Positions 9,030 to 18,197 of a DNA stretch of 64,000 bases are shown here, piece by piece. Each line of letters starts with the position of its first letter. Position 1 is the first letter of the stretch. The notes below the pieces were generated by a model. The model searched no databases. It saw nothing but the letters and a program-made list of their open reading frames with translations, and was not told where the DNA came from. The DNA lies in contig CAYWMD010000001.1 in NCBI GenBank assembly GCA_964458575.1, positions 1-64,000 on the forward strand, written 5' to 3'. This DNA is from CAYWMD01 sp964458575. Lineage in GTDB: Bacteria > Verrucomicrobiota > Verrucomicrobiia > Limisphaerales > JADLHS01. A program made the position numbers and the translations under genes.

Positions 9030-10073
9030 TCACTCGCTCCGGGCAATCCGCAACGCAACCTGTTGCTGCTGTTCCTCCTGTTGCACAAACATACAGCCTT
9101 CGCCCGGAACAAAGGCCTGGAAGATGTAGGCGTTGAACAGCGCGTCGCCGATGTCGTTGAGTTTGATTTGTGTCTTGTCCAGATAGTCATGCAGCCCGTT
9201 CTCATAAAGCTCTTCGACCGTGCTGAATTGCAGTTCGGCCACGAGCCGGCCGGCCAGCTTTTCCGCCTCGTTGGAAAAACGCCCTTCCGCCACGCCGGAA
9301 ATGTGACGGAGGGCGCTGTTCAATTCGTCCACGCAGAATCGGATGGAGCGCGGGAAATCCTCATTCAACACGAGAAATTCTGCAACCGATCGAGGGTGCA
9401 CCTCGCCCCCGTAAATGGATTTGTAAGCGTCCCAGGCGCTGCACGAGCGAACGATGGCCGTCCACCCCAACGCCTCCGTCGGGCTGACCGTTTGCGGCAA
9501 CCCGCGCGCCGGGAGGCTGTGATAGCGGATGTCCAGAATGCGCGAAGTTTTGTCCGCGCGTTCGATGAACCGGCCGGCCTGGCTGAACCACCAGCCTTCG
9601 TTGTGAATGTGCGTGGCGGAACTCAGCCCGATCAACTGCAGCGAGCTGGCTTTGATCTCGTTGAAAAAATCCATCGGGCTGTCCTGCCACATGCGGCGTG
9701 CTTGCGGGGATCGGACGAAGAGGTAGAGGCGGTTCAGCTCGACCCACGACTCGACGGCAATCTGGTCGCGAACCATGCGCGCATTTTCACGCGCCTGGCA
9801 AACGGACGAAACGAGCGAGTTGGGGTTGTCTTCCGCGAACACCATGAACTCGGCCACGGCACCGGCAGTCGCACTCTGATTGCGTTCCACAAACACTGCC
9901 TGATCCCCGGTGGTTTGGACGATGGGCAACCAGTGCTCGCGCACCTGTGTCGCATTCATGGTGCGATAGTCCAGCAGCAGTTGCAGGTTGACGTCGAGGA
10001 TACGGGCGATGTTCTCCGCGCGCTCGATGTAACGCGACATCCAGTAAAGCGAGTTAGCAACGCGGGACAGCAT
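9030..10073 (-). CDS. Alpha-E domain protein
   Basis: A 347-residue, mostly helical protein beginning MLSRVANSLYWMSRYIERAENIARIL, the signature of the alpha-E (DUF403) family. The WMSRYIERAEN motif is repeated in variant form further on (FIERADKTSRILDIRY). Its biochemical role is not established. In genomes it almost always sits next to a circularly permuted ATP-grasp ligase and a transglutaminase-like protein, as here. The start codon directly follows the stop of the ATP-grasp gene (10074-10076), so the two are translated as a unit. The transglutaminase gene follows after 47 bases. Confidence 0.9.
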   Translation of the reverse strand: MLSRVANSLYWMSRYIERAENIARILDVNLQLLLDYRTMNATQVREHWLPIVQTTGDQAVFVERNQSATAGAVAEFMVFAEDNPNSLVSSVCQARENARMVRDQIAVESWVELNRLYLFVRSPQARRMWQDSPMDFFNEIKASSLQLIGLSSATHIHNEGWWFSQAGRFIERADKTSRILDIRYHSLPARGLPQTVSPTEALGWTAIVRSCSAWDAYKSIYGGEVHPRSVAEFLVLNEDFPRSIRFCVDELNSALRHISGVAEGRFSNEAEKLAGRLVAELQFSTVEELYENGLHDYLDKTQIKLNDIGDALFNAYIFQAFVPGEGCMFVQQEEQQQQVALRIARSE

Positions 10074-11546
10074 TTATTCGTCCCCGTACAGCACCCATGT
10101 ATCTTTGCTCCCGCCGCCTTGGGATGAATTCACGACGAGCGAACCTTTGCGCAACGCCACGCGGGTCAGGCCGCCCGGCACAATCACGACTTTCTCACCC
10201 GAAATGATGTAAGGTCGCAAATCAACGTGCCGCCCCTCGAAGCCTCCCTCCACGTAGGTTGGATGGCACGACAGGGAAATCATTGGTTGCGCGATATAAT
10301 TGCGCGGGTCGGCTTTGATGCGCTTGCGGAATTCTTCGATTTCCGCTTTGGACGCTTTTGGGCCCATTAACATGCCGTAACCGCCGGATTCGTTGGCGGC
10401 CTTGACCACCAGGTTTTCGAGATTGGCGAGGATGTATTTCAAGTCGTTTGATTCGCTGGCGAGGTAAGTGGGCACGTTGGGAATGATCGGCTTTTGATCC
10501 AGGTAATATTCGATTATCCGTGGCACGAAATAATACATCACCTTGTCATCGGCGATGCCGGTTCCGATGGAATTTGCCAGTGACACATTGCCGGCGCGAT
10601 AGGCCCTGACGAGTCCAGGCACGCCCAGCATTGAGTCGCGTCGGAATACGGTCGGATCAAGGAAATCATCGTCGAGCCTCCGGTAAATCACGTGGACCGG
10701 TTGGAGACCTTTCGTGGTACGCATGAAGACATGTTCATCGCGAACCAACAGATCGCGGCCTTCGACAATTTCGATTCCCATCTGGCGGGCCAGGTAGGTG
10801 TGTTCAAAATACGTGCTGTTGTACGCGCCGGGCGTCAATAGCGCCACGCGCGGACTGGTAATGCCCGCGGGGGCGATGTATTGGAGCATCTTCAACAACT
10901 CCTGCGGGTAATGATCCACCGGCTGGACCCCAACGCTTTCGTACATTCCGTGAAACGCGTGCTTCATCGCGCGACGATTCTCCAAGACGTAACTCACGCC
11001 GCTCGGACACCGCCCGTTGTCCTCTAGCACCATATATTCCCCCCGCTCATTGCGAATCAGGTCCGTGCCGCAAATGTGAATGTAGATGTTGCGGGGCACT
11101 TCAAAGTTTACGAATTCACGCCGAAAATGTTTGCCGGACAAAACGTAGTGCGCCGGGATCACACCATCCTTGAGGATGCGCTGTTGATGATAGATGTCGT
11201 GCAGGAACAAGTTGAGCGCCGTGATTCGCTGAACCAGTCCGCGTTCCAGAAAACCCCATTCCCTCGCGGGTATGATGCGGGGCACGAGGTCGAAGGGAAA
11301 AATCCGTTCCGCACCACGCGAATCGCCATACACATTGAACGTCACGCCCTGCCGCAAAAAGGCGAGGTCAACCGCCTGGCGTTTGGCGGCGAATTCCTCG
11401 GCCGGAAGCCGCGCTAACGCCTCCCGCAGTTTCTCGTAATGCGGCAACACGCCGCCGTCGCGCCCAAACATTTCGTCGAAAAATCCGTTCGTGCGATATC
11501 CGGCCATCAGCGAAGACGGCGGTTGCGATTTGGCCAGCGAGGTCAT
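10074..11546 (-). CDS. Circularly permuted ATP-grasp protein
   Basis: A 490-residue member of the circularly permuted ATP-grasp family (formerly DUF404/DUF407), predicted to form amide or peptide bonds using ATP. Recognisable blocks are MAGYRTNGFFDEMFG near the start, IHICGTDLIRNERGEYMVLEDNGRCPSG, VYRRLDDDFLDP-type text (VIYRRLDDDFLDPTVFR), NSIGTGIADDK, VVKAANESGGYGMLMGP and the C-terminal SSQGGGSKDTWVL. It leads the three-gene set with the alpha-E and transglutaminase-like proteins. The start at 11546 (ATG) gives thirteen residues before MAGYRT; an internal Met at that point is an alternative. The substrate is unknown. Confidence 0.9.
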   Translation of the reverse strand: MTSLAKSQPPSSLMAGYRTNGFFDEMFGRDGGVLPHYEKLREALARLPAEEFAAKRQAVDLAFLRQGVTFNVYGDSRGAERIFPFDLVPRIIPAREWGFLERGLVQRITALNLFLHDIYHQQRILKDGVIPAHYVLSGKHFRREFVNFEVPRNIYIHICGTDLIRNERGEYMVLEDNGRCPSGVSYVLENRRAMKHAFHGMYESVGVQPVDHYPQELLKMLQYIAPAGITSPRVALLTPGAYNSTYFEHTYLARQMGIEIVEGRDLLVRDEHVFMRTTKGLQPVHVIYRRLDDDFLDPTVFRRDSMLGVPGLVRAYRAGNVSLANSIGTGIADDKVMYYFVPRIIEYYLDQKPIIPNVPTYLASESNDLKYILANLENLVVKAANESGGYGMLMGPKASKAEIEEFRKRIKADPRNYIAQPMISLSCHPTYVEGGFEGRHVDLRPYIISGEKVVIVPGGLTRVALRKGSLVVNSSQGGGSKDTWVLYGDE

Positions 11547-11700
11547 TTTACATCAGAGCCCGTCAACTGCGCATATCCCGCGGTGGCCGAAACTGCTCGG
11601 TTCGCGCGGGATGATTACGTGATCACGCAGTTCCAGCACCCTTAAGCAACTAGCTTGCCGCGCCCGCGCGCGGGCCGAGTCCGAACTGTTGGAACGCAGA

Positions 11701-12852
11701 TTAGCGATTCAACACCTGCACCAGATGCGGCGTGAAGAGACGCGGTTCGAGCAGGAAGGCGTCGTGGCCCTTTTCAGTGTGGACGGTGATCCACATCATG
11801 GGGACGTGGGCGTGCTTGAGGAGATGAACGAGCTTGGACTGGTCGTGCGGCGGGAAGGAAACGTCCGAGTCCATGCTGAACACCAGAAATTCCTGATGGC
11901 GGCAGCGTGAGAACGCATCGTGCAGATCCTTCGCCCCGGCTTCGGCGGCAAGATCGAACCATTGCCAGGCGTCCACGATGCGCAGGTAGCTGTTGGCATC
12001 AAAGCGCTGAACGAATTTTGCGCCCGCGTGAAGCATGTAGGACTCAACCGGATGATTCATCTCATACCAACCGTGCGGTGGTTTCTGACTTACCACTTCG
12101 TTACGGGCACGTTCACGCAACGTGTCAGGTGAAACAAAGGTCTTGTGTGCGATGCGCCGTGCCAATGCGAGGCCGGTGTCGGGCCGCGGGCCGTCGTAAT
12201 AATCGCCACCCTTGAAATGCGGGTCGCTTTCGATGGCCGTAATCTGCTCGAAGTTCAGTATCCGGTGATTGATGGTGGTCTCCACACCCGTCCCGATGGG
12301 CGCGACAATATTCACCCGATCGGGACAACGTGTTGCCAGCAGTAACGACAAATAACCGCCGATGGACGCGCCGGTCACCGCGTGAAGTTTTTTCACGCCG
12401 AGCGAATCGAGCAGCTTCAATTGCGACTCGACGATGTCCACGATGCGCAGGACGGGGAAGGAAGGCCCCCAAGGTTTGCCGGTTTTCGGATTGATCGAGC
12501 CGGGCCCAGTCGAGCCGTAGCAACCGCCGAGGTAATTCGCGCAAATGACGCAGAATTTCCGCGTGTCCAGCGCCTTGCCCGGTCCGATGAAGTCGTCCCA
12601 CCAACCCACGTGCATTTCCTCCGTCCAATGGCGGTGGAGTCCGGGCACGCGGTGGTTGAGGCCTGCCGCGTGCTGGCTACCGGTCATCGCGTGAAAAACC
12701 AGGATGACGTTCGAGCGGTCGGCGTTCATCCGGCCATACATCTCGTAGGCGAGCGTGAAGCGCGGCAGCTTGCCACCCACGCGGAGTTGCAGCGGCTTCT
12801 TCGGGTTGTCGAACTCGAAGAACCGCGTTTTGATTTTTCCAATGCTTCGCAT
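11701..12852 (-). CDS. metX: Homoserine O-acetyltransferase (MetX family)
   Basis: A 383-residue alpha/beta-hydrolase-fold acyltransferase that activates homoserine for methionine synthesis. The nucleophile Ser163 lies in TGASIGGYLSL, a variant of the usual GGSMGG elbow. The likely Asp is Asp330 (SMDSDVSFPPHD) and the His is His363 (EKGHDAF). Other family blocks are NVILVFHAMTGSQH, NYLGGCYGSTGP and GPSFPVLRIVD. It is downstream of metY on the same strand with one secreted unknown between them, so product and consumer of O-acetylhomoserine are encoded together. Whether acetyl-CoA or succinyl-CoA is used cannot be fixed by eye, but pairing with metY favours acetyl. Confidence 0.93.
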   Translation of the reverse strand: MRSIGKIKTRFFEFDNPKKPLQLRVGGKLPRFTLAYEMYGRMNADRSNVILVFHAMTGSQHAAGLNHRVPGLHRHWTEEMHVGWWDDFIGPGKALDTRKFCVICANYLGGCYGSTGPGSINPKTGKPWGPSFPVLRIVDIVESQLKLLDSLGVKKLHAVTGASIGGYLSLLLATRCPDRVNIVAPIGTGVETTINHRILNFEQITAIESDPHFKGGDYYDGPRPDTGLALARRIAHKTFVSPDTLRERARNEVVSQKPPHGWYEMNHPVESYMLHAGAKFVQRFDANSYLRIVDAWQWFDLAAEAGAKDLHDAFSRCRHQEFLVFSMDSDVSFPPHDQSKLVHLLKHAHVPMMWITVHTEKGHDAFLLEPRLFTPHLVQVLNR

Positions 12853-12865
12853 CGTGTGTACAAGG

Positions 12866-13738
12866 CTATTTCCGGCTTGGAAGCTCTGGTTTATCGGGCG
12901 ACTGGTTTGAACGTGGCTGCACAGCCTGTTTGTTGAGTCGTTTCGCCAGTTCTTGGGCAGCTATGCGATTATTCGGCGTGTCGGGAAGGGCGCCGCAGCC
13001 GAACTTGCCTCTGTCATCGCGTGTGACGATGACCCAAATGACTTTTTGTCCTTCGGGAATATCGCCGCCAACGCCTTTAACGTAGCTGTAGCCCAAGTTC
13101 AGTTCCTGTCCAGGCTGCGCATCACCATAAAAAACCTCCAGCACCTTCACTTTTTGCCGACCATGATAAACGCCGCTAAAACCAAGTTGTGTGTCCGCTG
13201 ATCCGACCGCCTGACATGCAACAATGCACCCAATCGGCGCTTCCCTCGCGTCTGGCAGCAACGCGAGGTTCATTGGCCAAGGGGATTGCCAGTCGTGATC
13301 TTCAGGTCTGAGCAACCTTATCCACCCCACCATCAGCATCGGACGACCGTACGCGAAACGGTTAGGAACAATCTTGGACTTCATCAGGATTTTCGTCTGA
13401 TTGAACTCCCCTGGTGATTTGTCCCCGCGCAGATCACCAAAAGGTTTCTGATACTCCCGTAAGTCTGCGATTGCCATCCACGGTCTATCTACCTGAACCG
13501 TGTAGGACCACTGCATTTTCTCCGGTTCGCCCACAGGATAGGCTCCACCGGCACCTATGCGCCCGATCAACACCATCTCCTGTCCGGCTGCGTCCTTATA
13601 CTCGGATGATTCGGACTGAACAGGCAGCCATCGTTCATCAGTCGCTCCCGCATTAGTCGCCGGAAGTGTGGAGTCGGCTGCAACGGCAAAGTTAATCGCG
13701 GCGAGTAAAGCCGTATTGGCGATCCAGTTTGCGTTCAT
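12866..13738 (-). CDS. Secreted protein of unknown function
   Basis: A 290-residue protein with a probable Sec signal peptide (MNANWIANTALLAAINFAVAA). I do not recognise a domain. The middle has two cysteines in IGCIVACQAVG and a basic, Pro/Ser-rich tail. The segment with VKVLEVFYGDAQPGQELNLGYSY resembles text in some exported carboxypeptidase-regulatory or fasciclin-like unknowns, but not enough to name it. It sits between metY and metX with gaps of 32 and 13 bases, so it is cotranscribed. Its codon choice and slightly lower GC differ from both neighbours, so it may be a later insertion into a metY-metX operon. Confidence 0.6.
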   Translation of the reverse strand: MNANWIANTALLAAINFAVAADSTLPATNAGATDERWLPVQSESSEYKDAAGQEMVLIGRIGAGGAYPVGEPEKMQWSYTVQVDRPWMAIADLREYQKPFGDLRGDKSPGEFNQTKILMKSKIVPNRFAYGRPMLMVGWIRLLRPEDHDWQSPWPMNLALLPDAREAPIGCIVACQAVGSADTQLGFSGVYHGRQKVKVLEVFYGDAQPGQELNLGYSYVKGVGGDIPEGQKVIWVIVTRDDRGKFGCGALPDTPNNRIAAQELAKRLNKQAVQPRSNQSPDKPELPSRK

Positions 13739-13770
13739 AACTCGTGCCGCCGTACTGACTGCGATTACTT

Positions 13771-15054
13771 TCAGGACCGCTCCAACGCCTGGTCCAGATC
13801 GGCCAGGATGTCGTCAATATTCTCCAACCCGACACTCAGGCGCACCATTTCAGGCGTGATGCCGCCGGTGCGCTGCTGTTCCTCGTTGAGCTGAGAATGA
13901 GTCGTCGTCGCCGGATGAATCGCCAGGCTCTTGGCGTCGCCGACGTTGGCGAGGTGCGAGAACAACTTCAACGAATCAATGAACTTGCTGCCCGCCTTCG
14001 CACCGCCTTTGATGCCGAAAATGACCATCGAACCGCCTTTGCCGCGAAGATATTTCTGATTGAGCTTGAACATCGGGTCGCCGGGCAGGCTGGGAAAACG
14101 CACCCACTCGATGCGCTTGTGCGACTGGAGATGTTTGGCGACGGCGAGCGCGTTTTCGCAGTGTCGCTCGACGCGCAACGGCAGCGTCTCGATGCCTTGC
14201 AGGAAAAACCACGAGTTGTCCGGCGCAATGCACGCGCCGAGATTGCGCAACGGCACGGTCCGCATGCGGAGAATGAATGCGAGCGGCTTGAGTGGTTCGG
14301 GCAAATCCACGCCCCAACGCAAACCGTGATAGGAATTGTCCGGCTCGGTGTAAAGCGGATGCTTGCCGGCGGCCCAGTTGAATCGTCCGCTGTCAACCAC
14401 CACACCGCCAATGCCGATGCCATGTCCGCCAAACCATTTGGTCAGCGAATGAACGACGACATCCGCGCCGTGCGCCAGCGGTTGGGTGAGATAGGGCGTC
14501 GAGAAAGTTGCATCCACGATGAGCGGGATGCCGTTCGCCTTGGCGATCTTCGCGACGGCTTCCAGGTCGGTGATTTCGAGCGCCGGGTTGGAAACGGTTT
14601 CGCAAAACAGCGCGCGGGTTTTGGCATCAATGGCTTTGGCGAAATTCTGCGGGTCGTTCGAGTCCACCCATTTCACCGTGATGCCGAGCTTGGGCAGGAT
14701 GTCGTTGAACTGCGTGTACGTGCCGCCATAAAGATTGCGGGCGCTGACGATGTTGTCGCCGGCTTGCGCGACGTTGATGACGGAATAAAAAATTCCCGCC
14801 GTGCCCGAGGCCACCCCGAGCCCGCCCATTTCCGGCGCGCCCTCCAGCAACGCGACCCGCTTCTCCAGCACGTCGGTGGTGGGATTCATCAGCCGCGTAT
14901 AGACATTGCCCAACTCGCGCAGCGCAAAAAGATTCGCCGCGTGTTCGGTGCTGCGGAAGACGTAGGAACTCGTCCGGTAAATCGGCACCGCCCGTGAAAG
15001 GGTGACCGGATCGGGCTGCGTGCCGCCGTGAAGGCAGATGGTTTCAAATTTCAT
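13771..15054 (-). CDS. metY: O-acetylhomoserine sulfhydrylase
   Basis: A 427-residue PLP enzyme of the Cys/Met metabolism family. It makes homocysteine from O-acetylhomoserine and sulfide. The start at ATG 15054 gives the family N-terminus MKFETICLHGGTQPDP; a TTG six codons upstream is unlikely. Visible blocks are YTRLMNPTTDVLEKRVALLEG, ASGTAGIFYSV, NLYGGTYTQF and the PLP-lysine site VVHSLTKWFGGHG. Length and motifs fit MetY rather than MetB or MetC. It is first in the metY-unknown-metX minus-strand group. I looked for a SAM riboswitch in the short upstream region and saw none. Confidence 0.94.
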   Translation of the reverse strand: MKFETICLHGGTQPDPVTLSRAVPIYRTSSYVFRSTEHAANLFALRELGNVYTRLMNPTTDVLEKRVALLEGAPEMGGLGVASGTAGIFYSVINVAQAGDNIVSARNLYGGTYTQFNDILPKLGITVKWVDSNDPQNFAKAIDAKTRALFCETVSNPALEITDLEAVAKIAKANGIPLIVDATFSTPYLTQPLAHGADVVVHSLTKWFGGHGIGIGGVVVDSGRFNWAAGKHPLYTEPDNSYHGLRWGVDLPEPLKPLAFILRMRTVPLRNLGACIAPDNSWFFLQGIETLPLRVERHCENALAVAKHLQSHKRIEWVRFPSLPGDPMFKLNQKYLRGKGGSMVIFGIKGGAKAGSKFIDSLKLFSHLANVGDAKSLAIHPATTTHSQLNEEQQRTGGITPEMVRLSVGLENIDDILADLDQALERS

Positions 15055-15152
15055 GGATACAGAATTTACCAATCGTCCTGGCGCAAGGCGACAACGGATT
15101 TGCAGCAGGAGAAGTCCCTATTGCCCGGTTGAATGGGCATTTCGGCTTAGGT

Positions 15153-16478
15153 TCAGATAACCGCCAGACCCGGCATTTTGCTCTTCGGCATTGCACGGTG
15201 ATATGTTTCCAGGGCACCCAGCGCCTCCGGCCGAACCACTATTGTCGGTCTCGCGCTCCGCAGCAGGTCAACCGCTTGTCCGACGCTGTCAGCCCGATCG
15301 GTGGCAAGAAGGTACGCACCCACCACCGCTGCACTTCGCGAATAGCCGACTTTGCAGTGAACGCACACAACACCGGCATCGGTGCGCTGGGAAATGAACG
15401 CCACCGCATCCCGCAATTGTTCTGGAGTCGGCGCCGTGAGGTCGAGCAGCGCGATATTTTTATAATCAAGCGAGCGAAGCGCGGCGACTTCGCAGAACTC
15501 GGCGGTCAAATCGAGCACTGCTGTCAACCCCAACTCCCGAGCTTTTTGCGCCTCACGGCGGTTCAGTTTCGCGCTGATCCACAGATTTGGCGTGACAACA
15601 TTCCAGGCCGCGCACTGACGGCGATAGTGGAACAGCGAGAGCTGTTGCCCCAACAAGCATGGAGCGAATACGAGTCGCGCGCTCAACGGCAGTCGCCCCT
15701 TCTCTTTCCGATAAATGCCTGGTCCCAGTCCCCAGTAACCCGCTGCGATTAAAGCCAGACCCAGCGCCGGCCAGTGACAGATGCCGGTCCACGGCCAGCC
15801 AAGCCACGCCACACCCACCGCCACCAAAGTCCCAACCGCATAATACAAACCCACGCGATGGTTCGGCGACCCGGCGGATCGGGTATCCCCCTCACGGAAG
15901 AGATAGAAGCAAATCACAGCCAGAACAAATCCTCCGACGATGTCCACGAAATGGTGCTGCCACGTCACCAACGTGGAAATGCCGATCAAGACAAACCACA
16001 CGCAAAACGCAGCTCGAACAATTCCTTTTGTGTGTCGGAAATAGATGTCCGCCAGAATCAGACAGAGGGTGATATGAAGCGAAGGGAACAGATTATTCGG
16101 CTGATCAAAGCCGTGCAGAAATTGAAAGATTGCCCCTGTCCACCCCCCGGGTTGCGGGCGAGGGACCGCCATCGTCAGCGGCATCAGGAGAAAGCCCACC
16201 CCGGCAACCAGAATGGCGAACGCAATACGCCGCGCCAGCGTGCGGAGTTCGGATCGGCGGCCGCACAAAAAGGGTGAGGCGACAAAGAAGAGGTCAATGG
16301 ACATGTAGGGAACAATCATCACCGGAACAAACGGAATGAACCGCTCCCATTGGTAATACCACGTGCCGACGTCTGAACGCTGCGCCGTGATCCAGTTGCA
16401 GCCGCCGTAAACAACGATGAACAGCAGGGACAACCCGGCTGACGTCGCCAGCGCAACTCGTTTGGAAGGCCGGTTCAC
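15153..16478 (-). CDS. PAP2-type membrane phosphatase fused to a dual-specificity phosphatase
   Basis: A 441-residue fusion from a GTG start. Residues about 10-290 have six or more membrane segments and the lipid-phosphatase/phosphotransferase signature: a PRP-containing loop (AVPRPQPGG), SLHIT, then HHFVDIVGG. This matches the PAP2/Aur1 inositolphosphotransferase-like superfamily. Residues about 300-430 are a cytoplasmic dual-specificity phosphatase with the P-loop HCKVGYSRSA (Cys375, Arg381). The gene follows the hydrolase-methyltransferase fusion with a three-base gap and ends the phospholipid cluster. Such PAP2/DSP fusions are known as a family, but the lipid substrate is not. The two active sites on one chain may act in sequence on a phosphorylated head group; this is inference. 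Confidence 0.85.
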   Translation of the reverse strand: MNRPSKRVALATSAGLSLLFIVVYGGCNWITAQRSDVGTWYYQWERFIPFVPVMIVPYMSIDLFFVASPFLCGRRSELRTLARRIAFAILVAGVGFLLMPLTMAVPRPQPGGWTGAIFQFLHGFDQPNNLFPSLHITLCLILADIYFRHTKGIVRAAFCVWFVLIGISTLVTWQHHFVDIVGGFVLAVICFYLFREGDTRSAGSPNHRVGLYYAVGTLVAVGVAWLGWPWTGICHWPALGLALIAAGYWGLGPGIYRKEKGRLPLSARLVFAPCLLGQQLSLFHYRRQCAAWNVVTPNLWISAKLNRREAQKARELGLTAVLDLTAEFCEVAALRSLDYKNIALLDLTAPTPEQLRDAVAFISQRTDAGVVCVHCKVGYSRSAAVVGAYLLATDRADSVGQAVDLLRSARPTIVVRPEALGALETYHRAMPKSKMPGLAVI

Positions 16479-16481
16479 AAT

Positions 16482-18197
16482 TTATTTCCGCCGGGCGAGC
16501 GACACGGAGAAGATTCCCCACTGGTCCATTTCCTGTCGCACCTTTTCGAAGCCGGCGGTCCGCACCAACTCATCCATTTCCGCCTGGGCACGACGCCGCA
16601 TGATCCAAGGCTGGCCCTCGCGATTGGTCAGCACGCGAGCGATGAATTCAACCTGCGGATGCCACGGCTGGTTCGTATAAACCAGATAACCACCCGGCTC
16701 AACGGCATCAGCCAGTCCCCGCAGCGAATTCAACACCGGCTCGTTGGCAGGGAACAATTCATAAAGGCCAGACACCACCGCCACCGTTGGCTTGGGCATT
16801 ATCGCCGCCAGCGAATTGCGATCAAAGGCGTCGCCCAGTGCGGCGGTGACTTCTCGCAGGCCAAACTCATGAGCAAGCTGTTGGGCGGGGATCGTGTTTT
16901 CCGGTTTGTAATCACGCAGCAGAGCCGTGACGGGTATGTGCTTCAATTCGCGGATTACCTCCAAGTCATAACGACCCGGTCCGGACGCGATGTCCAGAAG
17001 CCGCACGGGCTTGCCGCTCGCGTGGACCTCTTCGATGGCGGCGCGGAGCAGCTTTTGCAGATTCACTTTGCGCAACCGGATTCCCCGCCATCCGATGCTT
17101 TCCAGGTAAGCACGGTCCATCAACCGACCAAGCACCGTCACGCCCCGGGGTCGGTTCTCATACACGTAATCCAGCGTCCGCCCGGAATCGAAACCCGCCT
17201 CCCAGCCCAAGCGGATGCCCTGACTTAATCGCCCCATCGTTTTCATCGCGCACCGAATTACGGCAAACATGGGATTGCCCGGCCTCGACAAGCGGTCGTA
17301 TTCGTCTCGGGTAAACCCGCGTTGGTCGGCTTCCAACAACGACGCGCACGGTTGCGGCCGGTCGAAACATTCGACGATGAATTCCCGCGTTTTCGCCACG
17401 ACCGCACTTCGATCGCGCTCGTGAAAAATGGCGTGATAGGAATCAGAAAACATCGCCATCCTCTTCACGGGAGAAGATAGGCGGTCGAAAAAAAGCTTTT
17501 GCGCCGACGGCTTGACCACCCAATCGGCCCCGGCGCTGAGCATCAACGTCGGCGCAGTAATAGCGGCGGCATCGTTGAGAAGACGGGTGGATGTGTCGTG
17601 GAGGTCCAGCAGAATGTTGACGGCGATCTGGCGAAAAATAAGCGGGTCGGCCTTATACGCGGCAGCCTGCTGCGCGTCATGGGTCAGCATGCTGGCCTTC
17701 ACGTAGCTTTTCACGTGACCAGGACCGAACAGCTTTTGCTTGAGCCGCAACAAGGGTACGGCCAGCGGGACATAAAGCTTCACCCGGAACGCCGGGACGG
17801 CGAGGATCAGCCCGCGGACCGGCGGCGCGAAGTCGTGAACCCAGGCCGCCAGTGTCACCGCTCCGACGCTGTGTCCCAAAACCACCATGTTCTCCAGCGG
17901 GATCTGGTATTCCGTGGCGATGTGTTGAACGAACGCCTCCGTATCGCGAATGACCACCCCCAGATTCTCCGCCGAACCGCGCTCGCCCGGCGAGCGGCCA
18001 TGACCACGCGCGTCCCAGGCAAATACGGCGATGTCCGCCAGTCCGAGCGCTTCGACGGTTTCCTGCCAGCGTCCGGAATGTTCGTGTCCGCGATGGAACA
18101 ACAAGAGCGCCTTTTCCGTTCGGCCTTTGGGAATCCACGCGCGATAGAACAACCGGGCCTCATCCCAACTGACAAATGTGTGTTCGGTAGAATTCAT
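16482..18197 (-). CDS. Bifunctional alpha/beta hydrolase / class I SAM methyltransferase
   Basis: A 571-residue fusion. The N-terminal ~290 residues are an alpha/beta hydrolase of the monoacylglycerol-lipase type: LLLFHRGHEHSGRW, the nucleophile elbow VVLGHSVGAVTL, SAGADWVVKP for the Asp region and DSYHAIFHE for the His. Residues about 340-571 are a SAM-dependent methyltransferase with VRLLDIASGPGRYDLEVI as motif I, VSGLYELFPANEPV, and a carboxy block (EPGGYLVYTNQPWHPQ). Its ATG overlaps the stop of the acyltransferase gene by four bases. The fusion is a known domain pair found in similar lipid gene clusters. A role in acyl exchange and head-group methylation of a phospholipid is inferred from context only. 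Confidence 0.87.
   Translation of the reverse strand: MNSTEHTFVSWDEARLFYRAWIPKGRTEKALLLFHRGHEHSGRWQETVEALGLADIAVFAWDARGHGRSPGERGSAENLGVVIRDTEAFVQHIATEYQIPLENMVVLGHSVGAVTLAAWVHDFAPPVRGLILAVPAFRVKLYVPLAVPLLRLKQKLFGPGHVKSYVKASMLTHDAQQAAAYKADPLIFRQIAVNILLDLHDTSTRLLNDAAAITAPTLMLSAGADWVVKPSAQKLFFDRLSSPVKRMAMFSDSYHAIFHERDRSAVVAKTREFIVECFDRPQPCASLLEADQRGFTRDEYDRLSRPGNPMFAVIRCAMKTMGRLSQGIRLGWEAGFDSGRTLDYVYENRPRGVTVLGRLMDRAYLESIGWRGIRLRKVNLQKLLRAAIEEVHASGKPVRLLDIASGPGRYDLEVIRELKHIPVTALLRDYKPENTIPAQQLAHEFGLREVTAALGDAFDRNSLAAIMPKPTVAVVSGLYELFPANEPVLNSLRGLADAVEPGGYLVYTNQPWHPQVEFIARVLTNREGQPWIMRRRAQAEMDELVRTAGFEKVRQEMDQWGIFSVSLARRK

Noticed and set aside
13897..14997. A 366-codon plus-strand open frame across metY
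   Set aside because: Antisense shadow of metY in GC-rich DNA; no motif or signal peptide.
15055..15152. Possible SAM riboswitch ahead of metY (also checked before metX and metK)
   Set aside because: None of the upstream regions shows a recognisable SAM-I, SAM-II or SAH riboswitch core; the metK region holds a DNA palindrome instead.
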